DNA of 64,000 bases from Omphiscola glabra. Its lineage: Eukaryota > Mollusca > Gastropoda > Lymnaeidae. The notes beneath the pieces were generated by a model. It was not told the origin of the DNA, did not search any database, and worked only from the letters and a program-made list of their open reading frames with translations. Location: contig OZ024797.1 of the NCBI GenBank assembly GCA_964017045.1, positions 15,892,863-15,956,862 of the forward strand, in the 5' to 3' direction. Below are positions 14,701 to 28,200 of the stretch, piece after piece (position 1 is the stretch's first letter; each line of letters starts with the position of its first letter). The translations under genes and the position numbers were made by a program.

Positions 14701-17700
14701 GGGGCAGCAGCCTTACTTTCCCCCCGAATGCACCACGCCTACAGATTTTTTTTCTTGGAAGGTTGGCAGGTCTGCTATTATTACATTTATTTTGCCGCAG
14801 CCCTCTTTCATCCGGCTGCCACTGATGAAGATAAATATCTAAAGATTTAGCATTAACATCTTTTTGATGCATTTACAGGTGAGGAATAGATCAGCATGGA
14901 GAGATGCAATATTACATCGCCACTATGACTGCCAGTCAGATGACCCACTTTTCATGCCCTCTGTTAAACCACACATAAATGGGTAAGGAGCTGGTCATGT
15001 TTTTTTTAACGGCCACATATTTTTAAAGAGAAATAACAAAAGTATTTATTTTTAAGTCTAATTTAAAAAATTTATATTTCTTGACTGATGCTAAAACATT
15101 TTTTGTGTGTATTATCTGTGTAAAAAGTAGCAGTAAATTACATTTTGGATAGAAAATAAAGTGATACTATAACTCTTTCTCTCTGGATCAATGCTCCCAT
15201 CGTCGATTTTAAATGAGGTTTACAGACTGATCAGCGATGGGATCGTCGATGCACAAAAACCTGTTTACTTCGGTTCTTTTCTTGGCTTTTAGTTTTTAAT
15301 TACTTTAATGAAATCTAGAATGATTTTCCTTTGATAAACATCTGGATTTTCTTGCATTGAACGCATTTTTGGCATAGAATTGAGTGTTTGAAGCGGTTGT
15401 TTTGATTATCTATTTTATTTTTGTTTACAAGCATGAAGTCTTGACCTGACCCGTCTGGTGATCAATGTAATAAAGGTTGAAAATATTACTCTGATGACGA
15501 TTCAGACAGTGATTTTATGATTACGGATGCAGAGTCTGATTCTGATGAAACATATAATTATAATCCTAGTAGTAGTATTAGTAGTACTAGTGACGAAATA
15601 ATGAAATTGATAATTCATCATCTGATGAACAACTGGCCCCGCCATATTTTTACCTTTGAAAAATGTACATGTAAATTTGAAGCTTGTATTGTGACTTAGT
15701 AAGTCAATTGACCGTGACTGTATTTTTTACTTTGCTAGACACACATATTATTCACAAGCTTGTACTCTCAATAAATGAGTATGCTTCCTACAGAATTAAA
15801 ATCAACACTCCAACATGCAAGAGATCTATCAATAATTATGAGACCTACCAATTTCTAGCAGTAACAACAACTCTCATCCTTTTGTTTGTGACTTTTGTTC
15901 AATTTGGTATGTCACAATGTTTCAGAGAGAACAATTCTCCACTTGCTACAGAAATAAATGTAAAATGTAGCCTTTTATATGATCACAAGGCCAGAAGATC
16001 AGAGAAAATCTAGAAAAATAACCCTCAGAAATCCCAACTTTCGGACAGATAAACAGAATATGTTGCGACCATTATTCCAGAGGGGGGGAAATTTGGAAGA
16101 TGCAGGCCGTGGACATCCCTGTGCCAGTGAGAGACTTATCTGAGCAAAACATGTGCCTATTAGCTCCAAAAAGTTCATTGCAATTGTAAATAAATCTAAA
16201 AACTCTGGAATTTTTATAAATGATCCTTATGTTCTTCTTTCCTTATTTAGAGGACTTGATGTTGGAGGGGAAATTTCAGAAGTGGACTTTGTAGCAAGGG
16301 ATCTTGCAAAGGCACTTGTACAGATAGCCAGGGGGGTCGAGCCAAGGTTTATGAAAGATCCCTTGAGTAAGTTCCCCAAAGCATTTATAAATATAAATTA
16401 AAAACCATATTTTTAGAATCTTTAAATAATAATAAATCTGACAGCTTTTCTTATTTTTGATTTGAAATATTCTTTTCATGTTAAGCATTTTATTATGATA
16501 AATTTTTGGAAATGCCCAAATCTGTAAACTAATTTGTGGGTTATGTTTTCAGAGGAGGATGACTCCAAGAAAAAGAAGTCATCATCTAAAGATAAAAAGA
16601 AAAAGGAAGATGTCGAAAACTCAGATGGTTTGTTCTCTAATCGCTTTGTTGCATAAATTGAAATGTTATCCCTCAGAATGTAACATATTTAATTAAATCG
16701 CTATACGAATGAACTAATTCAGAATATCTTGTGAATTGTTATTGATATAGAAATACCATTTAATAAATGTTGCTTGGAATATTTCTTTTTCAATACCAAC
16801 TTTTTGCTCCAACAGAGGAGAATTCAGGGTCCAAAGTCAGCAGAAGCTTGTATGAGCGCTGGGAGGAGTCACTCCTATCTGCTACAAGCTTATCTCAGGT
16901 TTATCTACATCTAGCCACGCTGGACAAAAGTATCATTTGGGCAAAGTCCACACTGGAAACAAGGTGTAAACTTTGTAGAAGGAAGGGGGATCCTGAAAAA
17001 ATGTTACTTTGTGACGGCTGTGATAGAGGTCATCATATGTATTGCTTGAAACCACCAATGGAAGTAAGAATACTCATTTGTGAATTGGTAGACTTTAGAT
17101 AATTTTATAATATCTACTTATCCCATATTTTAATAGTCTATATATATATTTGTAATCAAATTTGTCATATATTAGTGATATCTCTTATCGATACATGTAA
17201 TTAAAATTTATTTGTGTCTTGCCGAATATTGTTTTGTTGCTGTTATAGACAGTTCCAGTTGGTGATTGGTTTTGTTCTGAATGTCGTCCCAAACAAGCAC
17301 CTAGAAGTCCAATTAGGAAAGGCAGGAGGAAAACTTTCATGGAATCTGAAGAGGAAGAATCACCAGATGAGGCAGAAGAAGACGAATAGTAAGGGAGGTT
17401 TTTAACTAATATTTTTAAGCTGTTTTGTAAAAATTATTACCACTTGCAGCATAATAATAATAATAATAATATATCTCTGAGTAGAGGAGTTTGTCTGATG
17501 TGGAAAATTCTCTTCAGCTGTTTAATTATTAAGTCATCCTTGAATAATTAAATAAAGTGAAGACAAAAATTAAACTTCCTTTTTTCTGTTTCTTCTATTA
17601 TAGTTACATAGAAAGTTTCAATACTCATTGATATAATGAAGCTAAATTTTACTTCATTTTTATATGCTCATACATAAAACCCAGTATATAAATTCCCATT

Positions 17701-19628
17701 ATCATTTTGCTCAGTGAGGAGGAAGCAGATGTTACAGGTCAAGATGACGATGAAGAAGAACTTGATGATAATGATGAATCACAAGATAGTGATGATAGAC
17801 AGTTTGATGAAGAGGATGAAGTTGATGATGAGTTAAAAGAGAACCCAGATGAGGATTTCTGCGTGGGATGCAAAACTCCAGGAATGCTGATTTGTTGTGA
17901 TTGTTGTCCACGGGCGTATCACCTTCACTGTGCCAAGCCTCCCTTGAAAAAGGTAAACATCCCAGACATAAAACATTGATTTTCTTTGCATAGATGCATG
18001 TGTTTAGTTGCCGGAGTCATGCTGTATAGTTATATTATGCCTTATTCTTTTATTTTAAAATGCATTGTGTGGGTTTCAGGTTCCAAAAGGCAAATGGATG
18101 TGTCAAGTTTGTATGGGCATTGACAGAACTGGTAAAATCAAGATTGGGGGTGGTGGCAGAGGTGGAAAAATAAAAGGAAAGGGCAAAAGCACAGAAAAAC
18201 TCAAAGGTAAAGAAAAATGTATGATTCCTATTTTTATAACCCATTTATTAACTGAAAGGTGAATGTTTTGTTCATCAATATTATTCTGGTTTATTTCTTA
18301 TCAAAGATATAGTTGATAAAATTAACATTGAGTAATCATGTCCACCTGTTTTATATAGGTAAAGAAAGAAGATCCTGCAGCAGTGGCAAGTATACACCCA
18401 ATGACAACCGTCTCTTCTCAAAAAAGGAAACTCCCAGAGAAAGTCCTGTATTAGGAAGACCAAGAAAACACCCTATATCTTTGTTGGGTAAAGAAACAAC
18501 TAAGCAGACAAAAACAAAGAAAGTAAAATCACTTTCTAGGTTCTCATTAGATTCTTTAGATGGTAAGTAATAGTCACTGTTCAAGTGAAGAGATGTGTTT
18601 GATCAGTGTGCTATTTGAATAACAAATTAAAGCTACCGGTATTTCTCATGGAAGGATTTACAAGTACATTAGAGGCTATACAAGATTTGAAAACATTGAC
18701 ATGTATAGATGTAAGCACACATTTATACTTCATTTAGTGATCCCTAAGTGAGATACACTTAAAGCAGGAAGGTCTGACTTCTTCCAAGTGCTTGGCGACA
18801 AATTTCTCTAGTGTTTTTTTTCAAAGCTCTCAGAAGATATGAGGCTGATTTATCTTGGTTACCTTGATTTTTTAATTTCATTAATTTTAGGTGCTATTTA
18901 ACTTTTTTAACATCTAAAAAATGGTTGTTTAAATAATTTGTTTTATACATTTCTTCCATAAGATTTCTTATGTTTTAAGAATCGGTAACTTATGTGTTTC
19001 TGTTTTGATCCATGCAGATGAAAATCCCATGATCCGTTTAATGAAACCAATCATGCCAAGTTCAAAGAGAGCAAACAATCAGCAGCAGCAACTGAGAACA
19101 GCTGAGGAACTCATTAATGAACTGATCAAGCATGAAGATGCCTGGCCTTTCTTGAAACCTGTAGATAAAAAACTGGTAATTTGAGCTGTAAAATAATAAG
19201 TGACTTAGAAGGCTTGACATGTGTACATTTAGTAAAGTTGTTAACATTTACTTTCCTGTCATTTTAAAAAATATATGAGATATGTTTTGTACAATTTCAT
19301 GTAGCCTATTGAAGTATCATTGAGTTATTGAAAATGAACATTTGGTTTCTTTCAGGTGCCAGACTATTACAATGTTATCAAAAGACCCATGGATTTTGGA
19401 ACCATCAGGAATAAAATTCATGCTTTTACATACCAGAAGCCATCGGAAATGCTTGATGATGTGAGACTCATTTTTAACAACTGTATTGAATATAACAACA
19501 GGACCAGCCCTGAGTACAAAGCATATTTTCGTCTCTGTAAATATTTTGACAAAAGGGTCAAAGAACTGTCACTTCTTGAAGATGTGCCCACGCCTGTTAA
19601 AAATAATCGTGGCCGTGTATCTGTTTGA
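5718..19628 (+). CDS. BAZ1A: BAZ1A / ACF1, ISWI chromatin-remodelling complex subunit
   Basis: Large non-catalytic subunit that pairs with the ISWI ATPase (ACF/CHRAC) to space nucleosomes in the nucleus. Coding exons: 5718-5830, 6100-6375, 6940-7062, 7259-7363, 7498-7585, 7727-7937, 8082-8263, 8424-8519, 8609-8747, 9474-9626, 10330-10425, 11062-11286, 11464-11629, 11861-11935, 12115-12418, 12700-13125, 13261-13413, 14879-14982, 16251-16366, 16553-16627, 16816-17063, 17249-17388, 17715-17952, 18080-18206, 18359-18562, 19018-19175, 19356-19628. All junctions are GT..AG and phases agree, giving 1537 aa (human about 1556). Domains: WAC (starts MPLLRKQPF; about 1-130), charged coiled coil and WAKZ-like WSKPRDDLECDDLK (about 385), DDT (about 405-470), WSD/WHIM (about 724-765, IYPIGRDRLFRRYYFF), PHD1 (about 1126-1171), acidic linker, PHD2 (about 1254-1294), AT-hook-like GRPRKHP, bromodomain (about 1425-1525, VPDYYNVIKRPMDFGTI). 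Two PHD fingers resemble Drosophila Acf1. BAZ1B is less likely from the N-terminus and overall order. First and last coding exons are clear; UTR exons were not resolved. Confidence 0.95.
10526..10873 (-). mobile_element. LINE reverse-transcriptase C-terminal tail in BAZ1A intron 11
   Basis: A 115-codon minus-strand frame ends in a stop at 10526 and contains SFFPRTIIAWNHLDN followed by SIESFKAAL. This Phe-Phe-Pro-Arg-Thr-x-x-x-Trp-Asn signature is typical of the C-terminal tail of jockey/CR1-like non-LTR retrotransposons. Upstream coding sequence is missing, so it is a 5'-truncated insertion antisense to BAZ1A. The exact clade is not determined. Confidence 0.7.
13595..14774. mobile_element. 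Putative 1.2-kb DNA element with 14-bp inverted ends (BAZ1A intron 17)
   Basis: The left end cagacctgccaacc (13595-13608) and right end ggttggcaggtctg (14761-14774) are perfect inverted repeats 1180 bp apart inside intron 17. No target-site duplication is evident beside them, and no transposase frame was recognised. The interior includes a GC-richer segment near 14680-14740. It could be an old non-autonomous DNA transposon or a composite. Confidence 0.5.
15481..16150 (+). pseudogene. Degenerate piggyBac-like transposase relic in BAZ1A intron 18
   Basis: An acidic Ser/Asp-rich segment (about 15490-15600, reading DDDSDSDFMITDAESDSDE) resembles the N-terminus of piggyBac-type transposases. It is followed near 15715-15890 by a frame containing LLDTHIIHKLVLSINEYASY, which resembles the start of the DDE_Tnp_1_7 domain. 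A later piece near 16030-16140 reads GRGHPCASERL and may be a C-terminal remnant. The frame is broken and the catalytic core is missing. TTAA-flanked ends were not found. The call rests on pattern resemblance only. Confidence 0.45.
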
Positions 19629-21200
19629 CCTTAACCAATCTATAGTTTTTCACTTTGGGAGCTATGGATCAACTATAAATTTAATGTGCTGCATATGATG
19701 AAGAACTCATCATTTTAATTGCTGCCGATGCTGAACCGAGATGTTCCTTCAAATAGAATTGCGACATACTAAAGTACAGATTGCAGGGGGACAAATTATT
19801 CTATTATTATTTCTGTTCTTTCTTATTTCAACACAAGAAGAGCTTAGAAATAAGCTAGATCAGACTGCATTATGGGATATAGCTTTACATTGATTCCCAT
19901 GCATTTTAATAGTCAATATTTTTCATCCAACTCAAGGAAATGTCCAATCCACAATTGAACATTTTTTAAATAGCTTTCAAAATATGTATTCAAAGTAATT
20001 GGGAATGTTTTCTCCAAAAACATTCTGCTGTGGCAGTCTGCAATAGTTGAAAAAGTGCTTGAAGAAGTTGAAAATAATTTTATAAAAAAAACAACATAGC
20101 AACTTATACTTGTAGCAACATCAGCTGGAACAGTTCTAAAGGTTTGCTTTAGTTTGCCTTTCTAGAGTTGTCATGAAAGGTTTTTAAAAATAGTAACAAA
20201 ATTGCTTAAAGCCTGATTAGATTAAACAATTTTCAGCTTGTAGTGTGCATTCCTTTAAGATTAGAAACAATTATCACTATGTTTTTTTTCCTTCTATTCT
20301 TTCTCTTTAATATTTACATCTACTGATAATCTGTTACAATAGCACTTAGAAAAAATAAATCTTTTGATCTAAGACCACGTCATCATTTGTATACTGCAAT
20401 ATTGTTACTAGACCAGCCTTAGTGACTTTTGGATAAATTTGTGTTTATCTTAATCAGTGATTCTACTGAAAGAGATTGCAGTGCTATTCAATGAATTTAT
20501 GTACATTTGTTTGAGCTTATGCTCACTAAACCTTTATGAAAGTTGTTGGTGTAATGTATTACTGCTTATTTATGAAATGAATTTGAGGTAAATAATTTAA
20601 TTACAATATGTTAATCACCACCAGTAAACTTATCATACTCAATACAGTATGGATAGACTTTAAGATTATTACTTTTTTAAAGATTCTGTAATTTTGTTTT
20701 TAAAAAAATACCCCTTGCAGGGGCTGCTTGATATTAGCCAAAATTGAAATTAAAGGGCACAGGGCGTTGAATATACATTCAATATCAGATTGATGAGTCA
20801 TAACATAAATATTCACATAATCAGAAAAATTTCAAACTTTGTAATTGAAAAAAAATTCAATATATATATCCAATAATAAGGATATCGTGTAACAGAAATT
20901 TGACTTTAATTTCGTTTCACGGCTTGAAAATTATTATTTCAATTACCTGTATTAGTAAAAATCGCTCTCGTGATAAATAAATTCTATCATTAGCATTAAT
21001 ATTTAAAAAAAAAAAAGAAAATTGTCATCTTATGGAATTGCAATACTAAATAAACCCAGTTAAATAAAATATCTTGATTGGATATCCAAATTTCTGGGAC
21101 TGGTGGATTTTTAGATAGAAAATCATGTTTTGTGTTTTTTTTATGAAGCACAAGAATAGTTCACCTTTTTATATAGCAACAACAACAAAATAAAAAGTTG
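19629..21200 (+). other. BAZ1A 3' UTR and tail-to-tail intergenic DNA
   Basis: AT-rich sequence without coding potential follows the BAZ1A stop. One candidate polyadenylation signal, aataaa, is at 20354-20359, about 730 bp after the stop; others occur further on, so the true 3' end is uncertain. Confidence 0.4.
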
Positions 21201-21208
21201 GTTTATAG

Positions 21209-21405
21209 AAATGGTTCTCAACCTTCCTAATGCCGCGACCCTTTAATACAATTCCTCACGTTGTGCCGACCCCCAGCCACAAAATTATTTTCGTTGCTAC
21301 TTTATAACTGTAGAGCATATGTGTTTTCAGATGGTCTTAGGCGACCCCTGGGAAAGGGTCGTGCAACCCCCAATGGGGTCTTGACCCACAGGTTGAGAAC
21401 CGCTG
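21209..21405 (-). mobile_element. SPIN-like non-autonomous hAT element, copy 2 (197 bp)
   Basis: This is the reverse-orientation partner of 2055-2251 and has the same length. It ends with ggttgagaaccgctg and starts with tggttctcaacc after three degraded terminal bases. A perfect 8-bp duplication, gtttatag, flanks it at 21201-21208 and 21406-21413. The internal block tggtcttaggcgacccctgg is diagnostic in comparison with copy 1. It has no coding capacity. Confidence 0.87.
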
Positions 21406-21413
21406 GTTTATAG

Positions 21414-24400
21414 TAAGGTATATATATTCGCAGAACATAGGAAAAATGACTAAATATTTATATTTAAATGTGTATATGATGGGGTTTGTGGCCTTTCTCT
21501 TTTTTGATATAGAAATTTCTTGTTCTAAATCTGCAAATTTAATTATAGTGGACTTTTGCTGCATACATTCCTCACATAGGCTTAACATTAAATCATGCCA
21601 TATTGTAGAATGCATATTTTTCAAACTTATTTAATACTAAATCTACTGTAAGAAATATCAGACTGTTAATGACACCTGCACATTAAGAAATATGTTATGT
21701 AGTGAAGCACTTATGCCATCTCTTTAAATGATGCACTTGAAGACCACTTGCTACAACTATTAAATTAAGTTCACAAAGTTATATCTTAAATTTAAATAGT
21801 ATTATGTTATGTGGATTAAATGGGAAGGGAAGCAATTTAATTTAAAAACATTTGGGACTAAAATATTCTCTATTATTATCATTCAATATTTTCTTAGATT
21901 AAGGAGATTTGTTTAGATTGAGTTGAAAGCAGCTATTGCATGAATATATATTCTTTTAAGTATAAGTATGCCTTCAAGAATGTTATTCAATGCTATGAGA
22001 TGATGCAGAGTGCAACGATTACTATATTTTGTTAAATTAAAATGTATTTTACTTTAAAAATCGAATTGAAAGTAAGAATATGATTAAAGCTGAGATGTTT
22101 GTGCTGTCACTTTTAATAGTTATTTACATTAAAGAAAACCATTGAACTGTTTATGTGGCCATGAAATTGAAATATGTGCATGCTGGCACTTTATTCATGA
22201 CCATAATATTATTATGCTGGCACCGGTTTTTTTCATTATGCTGACACCTCATTGATCATAGTACTGTCATGTTTTTTAAATAAATAAAATTAGGGTTGCT
22301 ACACATTATGCTGTTTACAGCTTTATCTTGCTTATAAGATCACTTGGTGCATGCTGAAAGAGAATTTTGTCTTAGGATATACATTTTCTTGCCATTTCTT
22401 TTGGTACACTCAAGAGAACCACCTATAATAAGTTTTCATAAGACTTGATGTTTATATTTGTTTTATTTCTAGAACATGTATAATAGAGAGGCTGAATTCA
22501 GCACCTCATAACAGACATCATGGGTCACTTGCTATCAATCTGTTATTGAGTAAGCAAGCCTATAACTGGGAAGCTTGTGTGAACCAGAGAATTATTCATA
22601 ACCTGTTACCAGACGTTGTATATACATTTCAATATTATTAAAAAAGAAAAGAAAGAAAGAAGGCTTAATTCCAATAATCATTTTTGTTTTTATGTATTTA
22701 AAGGAATTTATTTTTAAAAAATTAACATTCATTCATATTCTGATATATTTGTAAGAAAACAATGTTAAATTTGTGAATATTTTTATACAAAATGGATATA
22801 CAAGTAGAATCAACAAATTAAAATAATGTATGATGCTAATATGGACACAACGTATTTAACACAGAATGATATTCTGGATGATTCAATGACACCAAGATAA
22901 CAACATACAAAAAACCATTATATCTATAACTTACTAGTGTATCAATGAAACAGTTCCATAAGCACCGGATGATTTAATTATAAATGAAGAAATAACATCT
23001 GTGAACATTAAATTAAGTGGTTTATTGTTTTTTTTTTTTTTAAACACAAGATTGAATGAAAGGCTATGGCAAGATTTTTTCTTCAAACAATTATTTACAG
23101 CATTTGTAATGTACAATTATTTTACATCTCAAAGTGACAGTCACAAATCAAAACAACTCTGTTGCAATGACAATTTTTGCTTATCAATTTTTAAGATTTC
23201 TTCACGGATGGTAAGAGATACACGGATGGTAAGAGATACACGTGGAAGGAACACCACTTTTATGTTCCGGCTATAATAGGATTTCGGATGTTTTAGCATA
23301 CAGCAAAGGAACAGTTCGTGAAACACTAGAAACATTTATTCTCTTTTTGATTTGTCAAGTATTCTTAGGGCAATAAAAAAAATAATGCTAATCTTTATAA
23401 AATATATCTTTTGCTGTAACATTAAATGTCCTACATTTACCATTTTTTTTAGAAGAAACATGCGCCAAAGAGTAAAAAATATCTATTTTTAAAACTTTTA
23501 TAGACCAGCCCTACTGTTCAAATAGATGACATTTTATGTCATTGGGATTACACATAACAAGAAAACTAATTAACCAACCCCCAAACATATGATTACTACA
23601 CTTTCATTGTGTATATTTAATTTATAGAAACACAATTCAATTTTTTAAAACAATATAATGTTAAGTCTTCTTCTGGACGAATCAGTTAATCCTAAAATAC
23701 TTATGGTGTTATAAAACTGTCACCTATATAAAGTAATTGAACGTTATAAAATAAAACTCAAGGCAGTGTAAATGCATTACGTGAAAACTTTTTTAAAAAA
23801 TGGTGATTTCTTTAACTCAATATCAATAACATTTGCATTTGACCATGTGAACATACTAAATTACTAGGATTTTGCTCTTGGAAACATATGTATCAAGCAA
23901 ATCCTTGAATAGCATTCACATTAGGTAACAAAAGTTCAAGATAAAAGTTAAATAAAGCATAAAAATAATTGAATTTCACAATGAAACAGCAACCTAATGC
24001 TTTTCTCAATATTTTGCTCCTAATGACAATTCCCCCAAAGCTTAATGTATTGCATATTTTACATACAAAAAGGAAGTGAGGACTTCATTTTCAATGGACA
24101 GATAGATAAGTCTAACAGGATTGAATGATCATTTCAGTGACAGAAAACAAGCAAGAAAGTAGACCATAAATAAATAATCAGACTAAATTTAAGGGGGAAA
24201 AAACTTTAATAACAAGTGAGATACTGCTTTGGAATGTAACCTTTGACTTCTCAATTAGCATTTAATTTTTAAAAGAATTGTACCCTCAGAAATTTTATAA
24301 AAATTATGAAAGAAAATACTTCAGGGACGACAATATTTTTTCCACATAAATGTCAACAAATGTCAACTGAATCAAGGATAACAATTACAAAAGATTTAAA

Positions 24401-25203
24401 TGATTTGATTTCAAATTATTGTTTATTCTTAAATTTGATAAGAGTATTATTCCTGACTTAAGTGAATTAATGAAATAAAAATTGTGTACATGCTCTGATA
24501 ATATTAAAACTTTAATAGTTTCCACAAACCTGTTTTAAAAAATCCCTTTCGAGTGACAAGAAATAACAATTGTCACTGGCAGAAACGCTGCACAAAAAAA
24601 AAAAAAAGTAGAGACGCTATTTTATATCTTTCACCTCAAATTGTTCATGTGTCTGAGGCCAATAGCAGTTCCATAAACATTTAAATAAACACTAAATGGT
24701 AATGCCTGTAGTTATTGTCACTTGAAAACAAGGATCTAAAAATTATTCCAGTCCAAAGGGGTAAGTAAAAATTACCTTGACAAGTGTAGGAAAAAGTTTC
24801 CTTAATCCATCACATGAGACTCATCTTGTGTCCAAATGCACACAACTCATATACCATTTACACATTCTTATTTACAAGCTGAGAAATATATATCATTACT
24901 GTTATTGCACATGTTAAATGTCAAAAATATAACTATTTTTTAGTCCTTTGGGTCATACCTTTAAACGGGGACTAGAGTTTTAGACATTAAAATGACTTGT
25001 GTTAATTGTTTGAAAACATCCAATCCATTAAAAGAAAAAAATCGAACATAACTGCATTAGATCTAAATTAGCCTTGAAATAAACAATAAAGTATTTCGAG
25101 TGATTAAGCTAAAACCTGATACACATGCATTTTTGTGATCAGTCTATTCTCATTTTAAAATTAAAACAAGTCTGAAAAGAAAAGCCACTGCTCAACATTA
25201 CCC
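21414..25203 (-). other. Intergenic DNA and probable ATG14 3' UTR
   Basis: No exon-like sequence is seen. A short tandem duplication (acggatggtaagagatac, twice) lies at about 23204-23240. On the minus strand, a candidate aataaa (tttatt at 24422-24427 on the + strand) lies about 780 bp past the ATG14 stop. Several homopolymer and AT-rich runs are present. Confidence 0.4.
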
Positions 25204-28200
25204 TCATTTCTTCCCATAATAAGATGTAAACCAGCCAGTCAGGCTTCCCACTGCTTTATTAGCTGCGTTATACAAGGCACCAGCGGTGGATGTGTTGTTG
25301 TCTGCAGGAGAGGACAGACCCATGCTGGATGCGTCAAATGTTGGCAGACTGGTGGGCACACGCTCCCAATCACGAGTCAGATCCATATCTGCTGCTGCTG
25401 GGTCAACATCTCCCTCACTCTCATATTCTAATGGGCATAGGTCGACTTCAACAGGGAGGTTGTAGCTTGGGACAAATGCTTTGTTCCTTTTAGTATAGGA
25501 AAAAAAAGATATAAATTGCATACACATAAGAGTGAGAAGTGTTTGATTTCAAATGGACATTAGTTTTTTGAAAACACTTAAAAACATGATTTGTTGAAGA
25601 TAGCAAATTCACTATTTGTATAGGTCTATGTTAAAGATTTAAAAAATGTTGCATCAAATGTATAAACAAACGGCCATGATAATGATATTCATAAGAAATC
25701 ATTACAAAAAATTTACAGTAAATATTTTAAAACTAAACATACCTCCCTATAGTGGGGCACCGGAGAATTGCAAGGACATTGTGGAGGGATAAGTTGTCCA
25801 GAAGCATATCAGGATCCACATTTTGGCTATAAGCAAGGTGAAGGATATTCTGATGCAGACGCCATACATAATTACAGAAATCCTGCTCACTTAAATCATC
25901 TTTTATTTCTCTAGAAAAAAAAACCACTTATATAAATAGAAGTTATAGGCAACAAACAGCAAAACTACCCAATTAAAACAATGACATTTAAGGTTCATAT
26001 AAGTTGATGATAACAATTCAGCAGGTTACTCTAAGTTGCAGATAATAATTGAGGCAATAGTTAAAAAATAAATGATGCTTTGTTTTTGTTTGTAGCCATC
26101 ATAATAAGCAAAAAGGACTATGTATGAGAGACTGCGTTCAAGCAATGTCAAGTAAATAAATAGTGGAGTAACAAGATATGTTTAGGCTTGGAAAGAAAAG
26201 ACAAACGTTAATTGTCTTATCTTTTCTATCCTAATCGTATCTTGTTTCACGATTTATTTATTTTATAATCAAAAATTTTAACAGAGTTGCGACCAGACTT
26301 TAAAAATAACAAATGGTTCTATTTTTTGCCAGCTGTGGCAGAATATTCATGGTAGGGCATTAAAAACTGTTGGATATTTCAATAACTAAGACTTTAATTT
26401 TTACCTTTTATTTTTTTTAACAAAAAACAAAATTCCCCAACAATAGGAAAAACTACATCATCTGATTTAATGGCATCAATGATATTTATACCAAATTATG
26501 TAACAAAGGTTGAAATCAGTACTCACTTTAAGGAACACAGCCGAGGTAAATGAACATCTAATACATGGGATGCCAGCGTGACAAACATAGTTGTGTACAT
26601 AAGTGCAGAATGAACACCATAACTTGGGTTTCCAACTGGAATTTTTTCTGGGTTTTCTGAAGCATGTCTGCTTGACATTACTAAAAAGTAAACAGAAATA
26701 AAAATGAGATTGTATTTAAAATTGAAAGTTGTATATATATATATACATATATATATGTGGAAAAAAGTTTAAGAATTATTTTTTAAGCAATAGTTGATAA
26801 AGCCCCTTGTCAAATAAAGTAATTATTAACATTATCAGCGATCCATTCCGGCATCAAAATCTAAACAAAAGTAACATTATAGGAGATGAAGGACTGGCAA
26901 AAAAACAAAAATTAATGTTGCTACAGATAAATCCCAGTTGTTTCATTCAGCAGTTTAATAAGGTAATGTAGATTGCTTCAATTTTAAATCCTGTGTTCTC
27001 AAGCAGATACAGAATAATCAGACAAAGCCTTACCAAATAAGCTAATGGCAGATAGTGTACCACTGTAGTCAGCAAGAGTTGACCCAACAATTGTGCAGTG
27101 ATTTTCTCCTCTGTGGTCACCATGAACCCATCGGCCACCAATAAAGGCTGTCTCACAGGCATCTTTAAGGGCGGTAGCCATGCTCATCTCAAGGTTGTCA
27201 GAGTCTCTGTGGTGTAATACGAATAGTTCATTTAAAGTAAAAATATCATAATCTGAGCTATAACAAATAAGACCCTCATAAATGAATAGTGAACTTGAGT
27301 CCAATGTGATAAATACATTCTTGTAAAAATGTTATAGAAAAAGCATCATAGTACATATTTTCATTGCTGCATTTTTTATAACTTTGTTACTCAACAAATT
27401 TAGAAAATAAATTAATTAAACAAAGCTGTCTCAAAATGTATACATAAAATATACAATAAATTATTTCATTGACCCCCATACACCATAAACTTCACATATC
27501 ACAATGAACTTTTCTTGTATCAAATGGGGTAAATTAAGAAAGATTTTCAAGAAAAGATGTGAAATAAAATTAAAAGAAATTTAAAATAAAACATGTTTTA
27601 AAAAATGATTTTGGGATTATTAGATTTGAAGAATAATGTAATCACCCTAAGGCAAAGACTTCCTCAATAGGAAAAATCCTGTGTTGTAATGTTTCCAAAA
27701 AGTGTGATCTTCTGTATGCAAGATATTGTTGGTATAGATCAAGCTCTGTCATCAGAACTGGTACCGACTTATGACATACACTTGTCCCTTCCTTAGATTC
27801 TTTGACCTCTTGCTGTTGCCCATGTAGAGTTCTGCTGGCAAGTTGGATGAGTTGTTTCACATCAGAGTCTTTGTTAAAATCAACCTCACACAGGCCTTGT
27901 AGAGATGGGAGTCTCTGTGTGGGGAGCTCAGAGAGAGCCTTAACTCTAGCACTCAGACCTTTAAGGCATACTGTCTGACTGTGATATAAGCGATTCTGTG
28001 AATCTCTTCTTTTCCTCTTGTTTTGTTTCAGCTCTAAACTGTCTGTAGTTTATAAAATAAAATTTGAAAATTGACAGAAAATACTTAACTAATTTAACTT
28101 ATATGAAATATTTTTCTTAAACATATTTGATAATTAACACATGCAAGAAAGATAAATATAAAAATCTTCAAACTAAATACTTTTATATACCTGAATTGCA

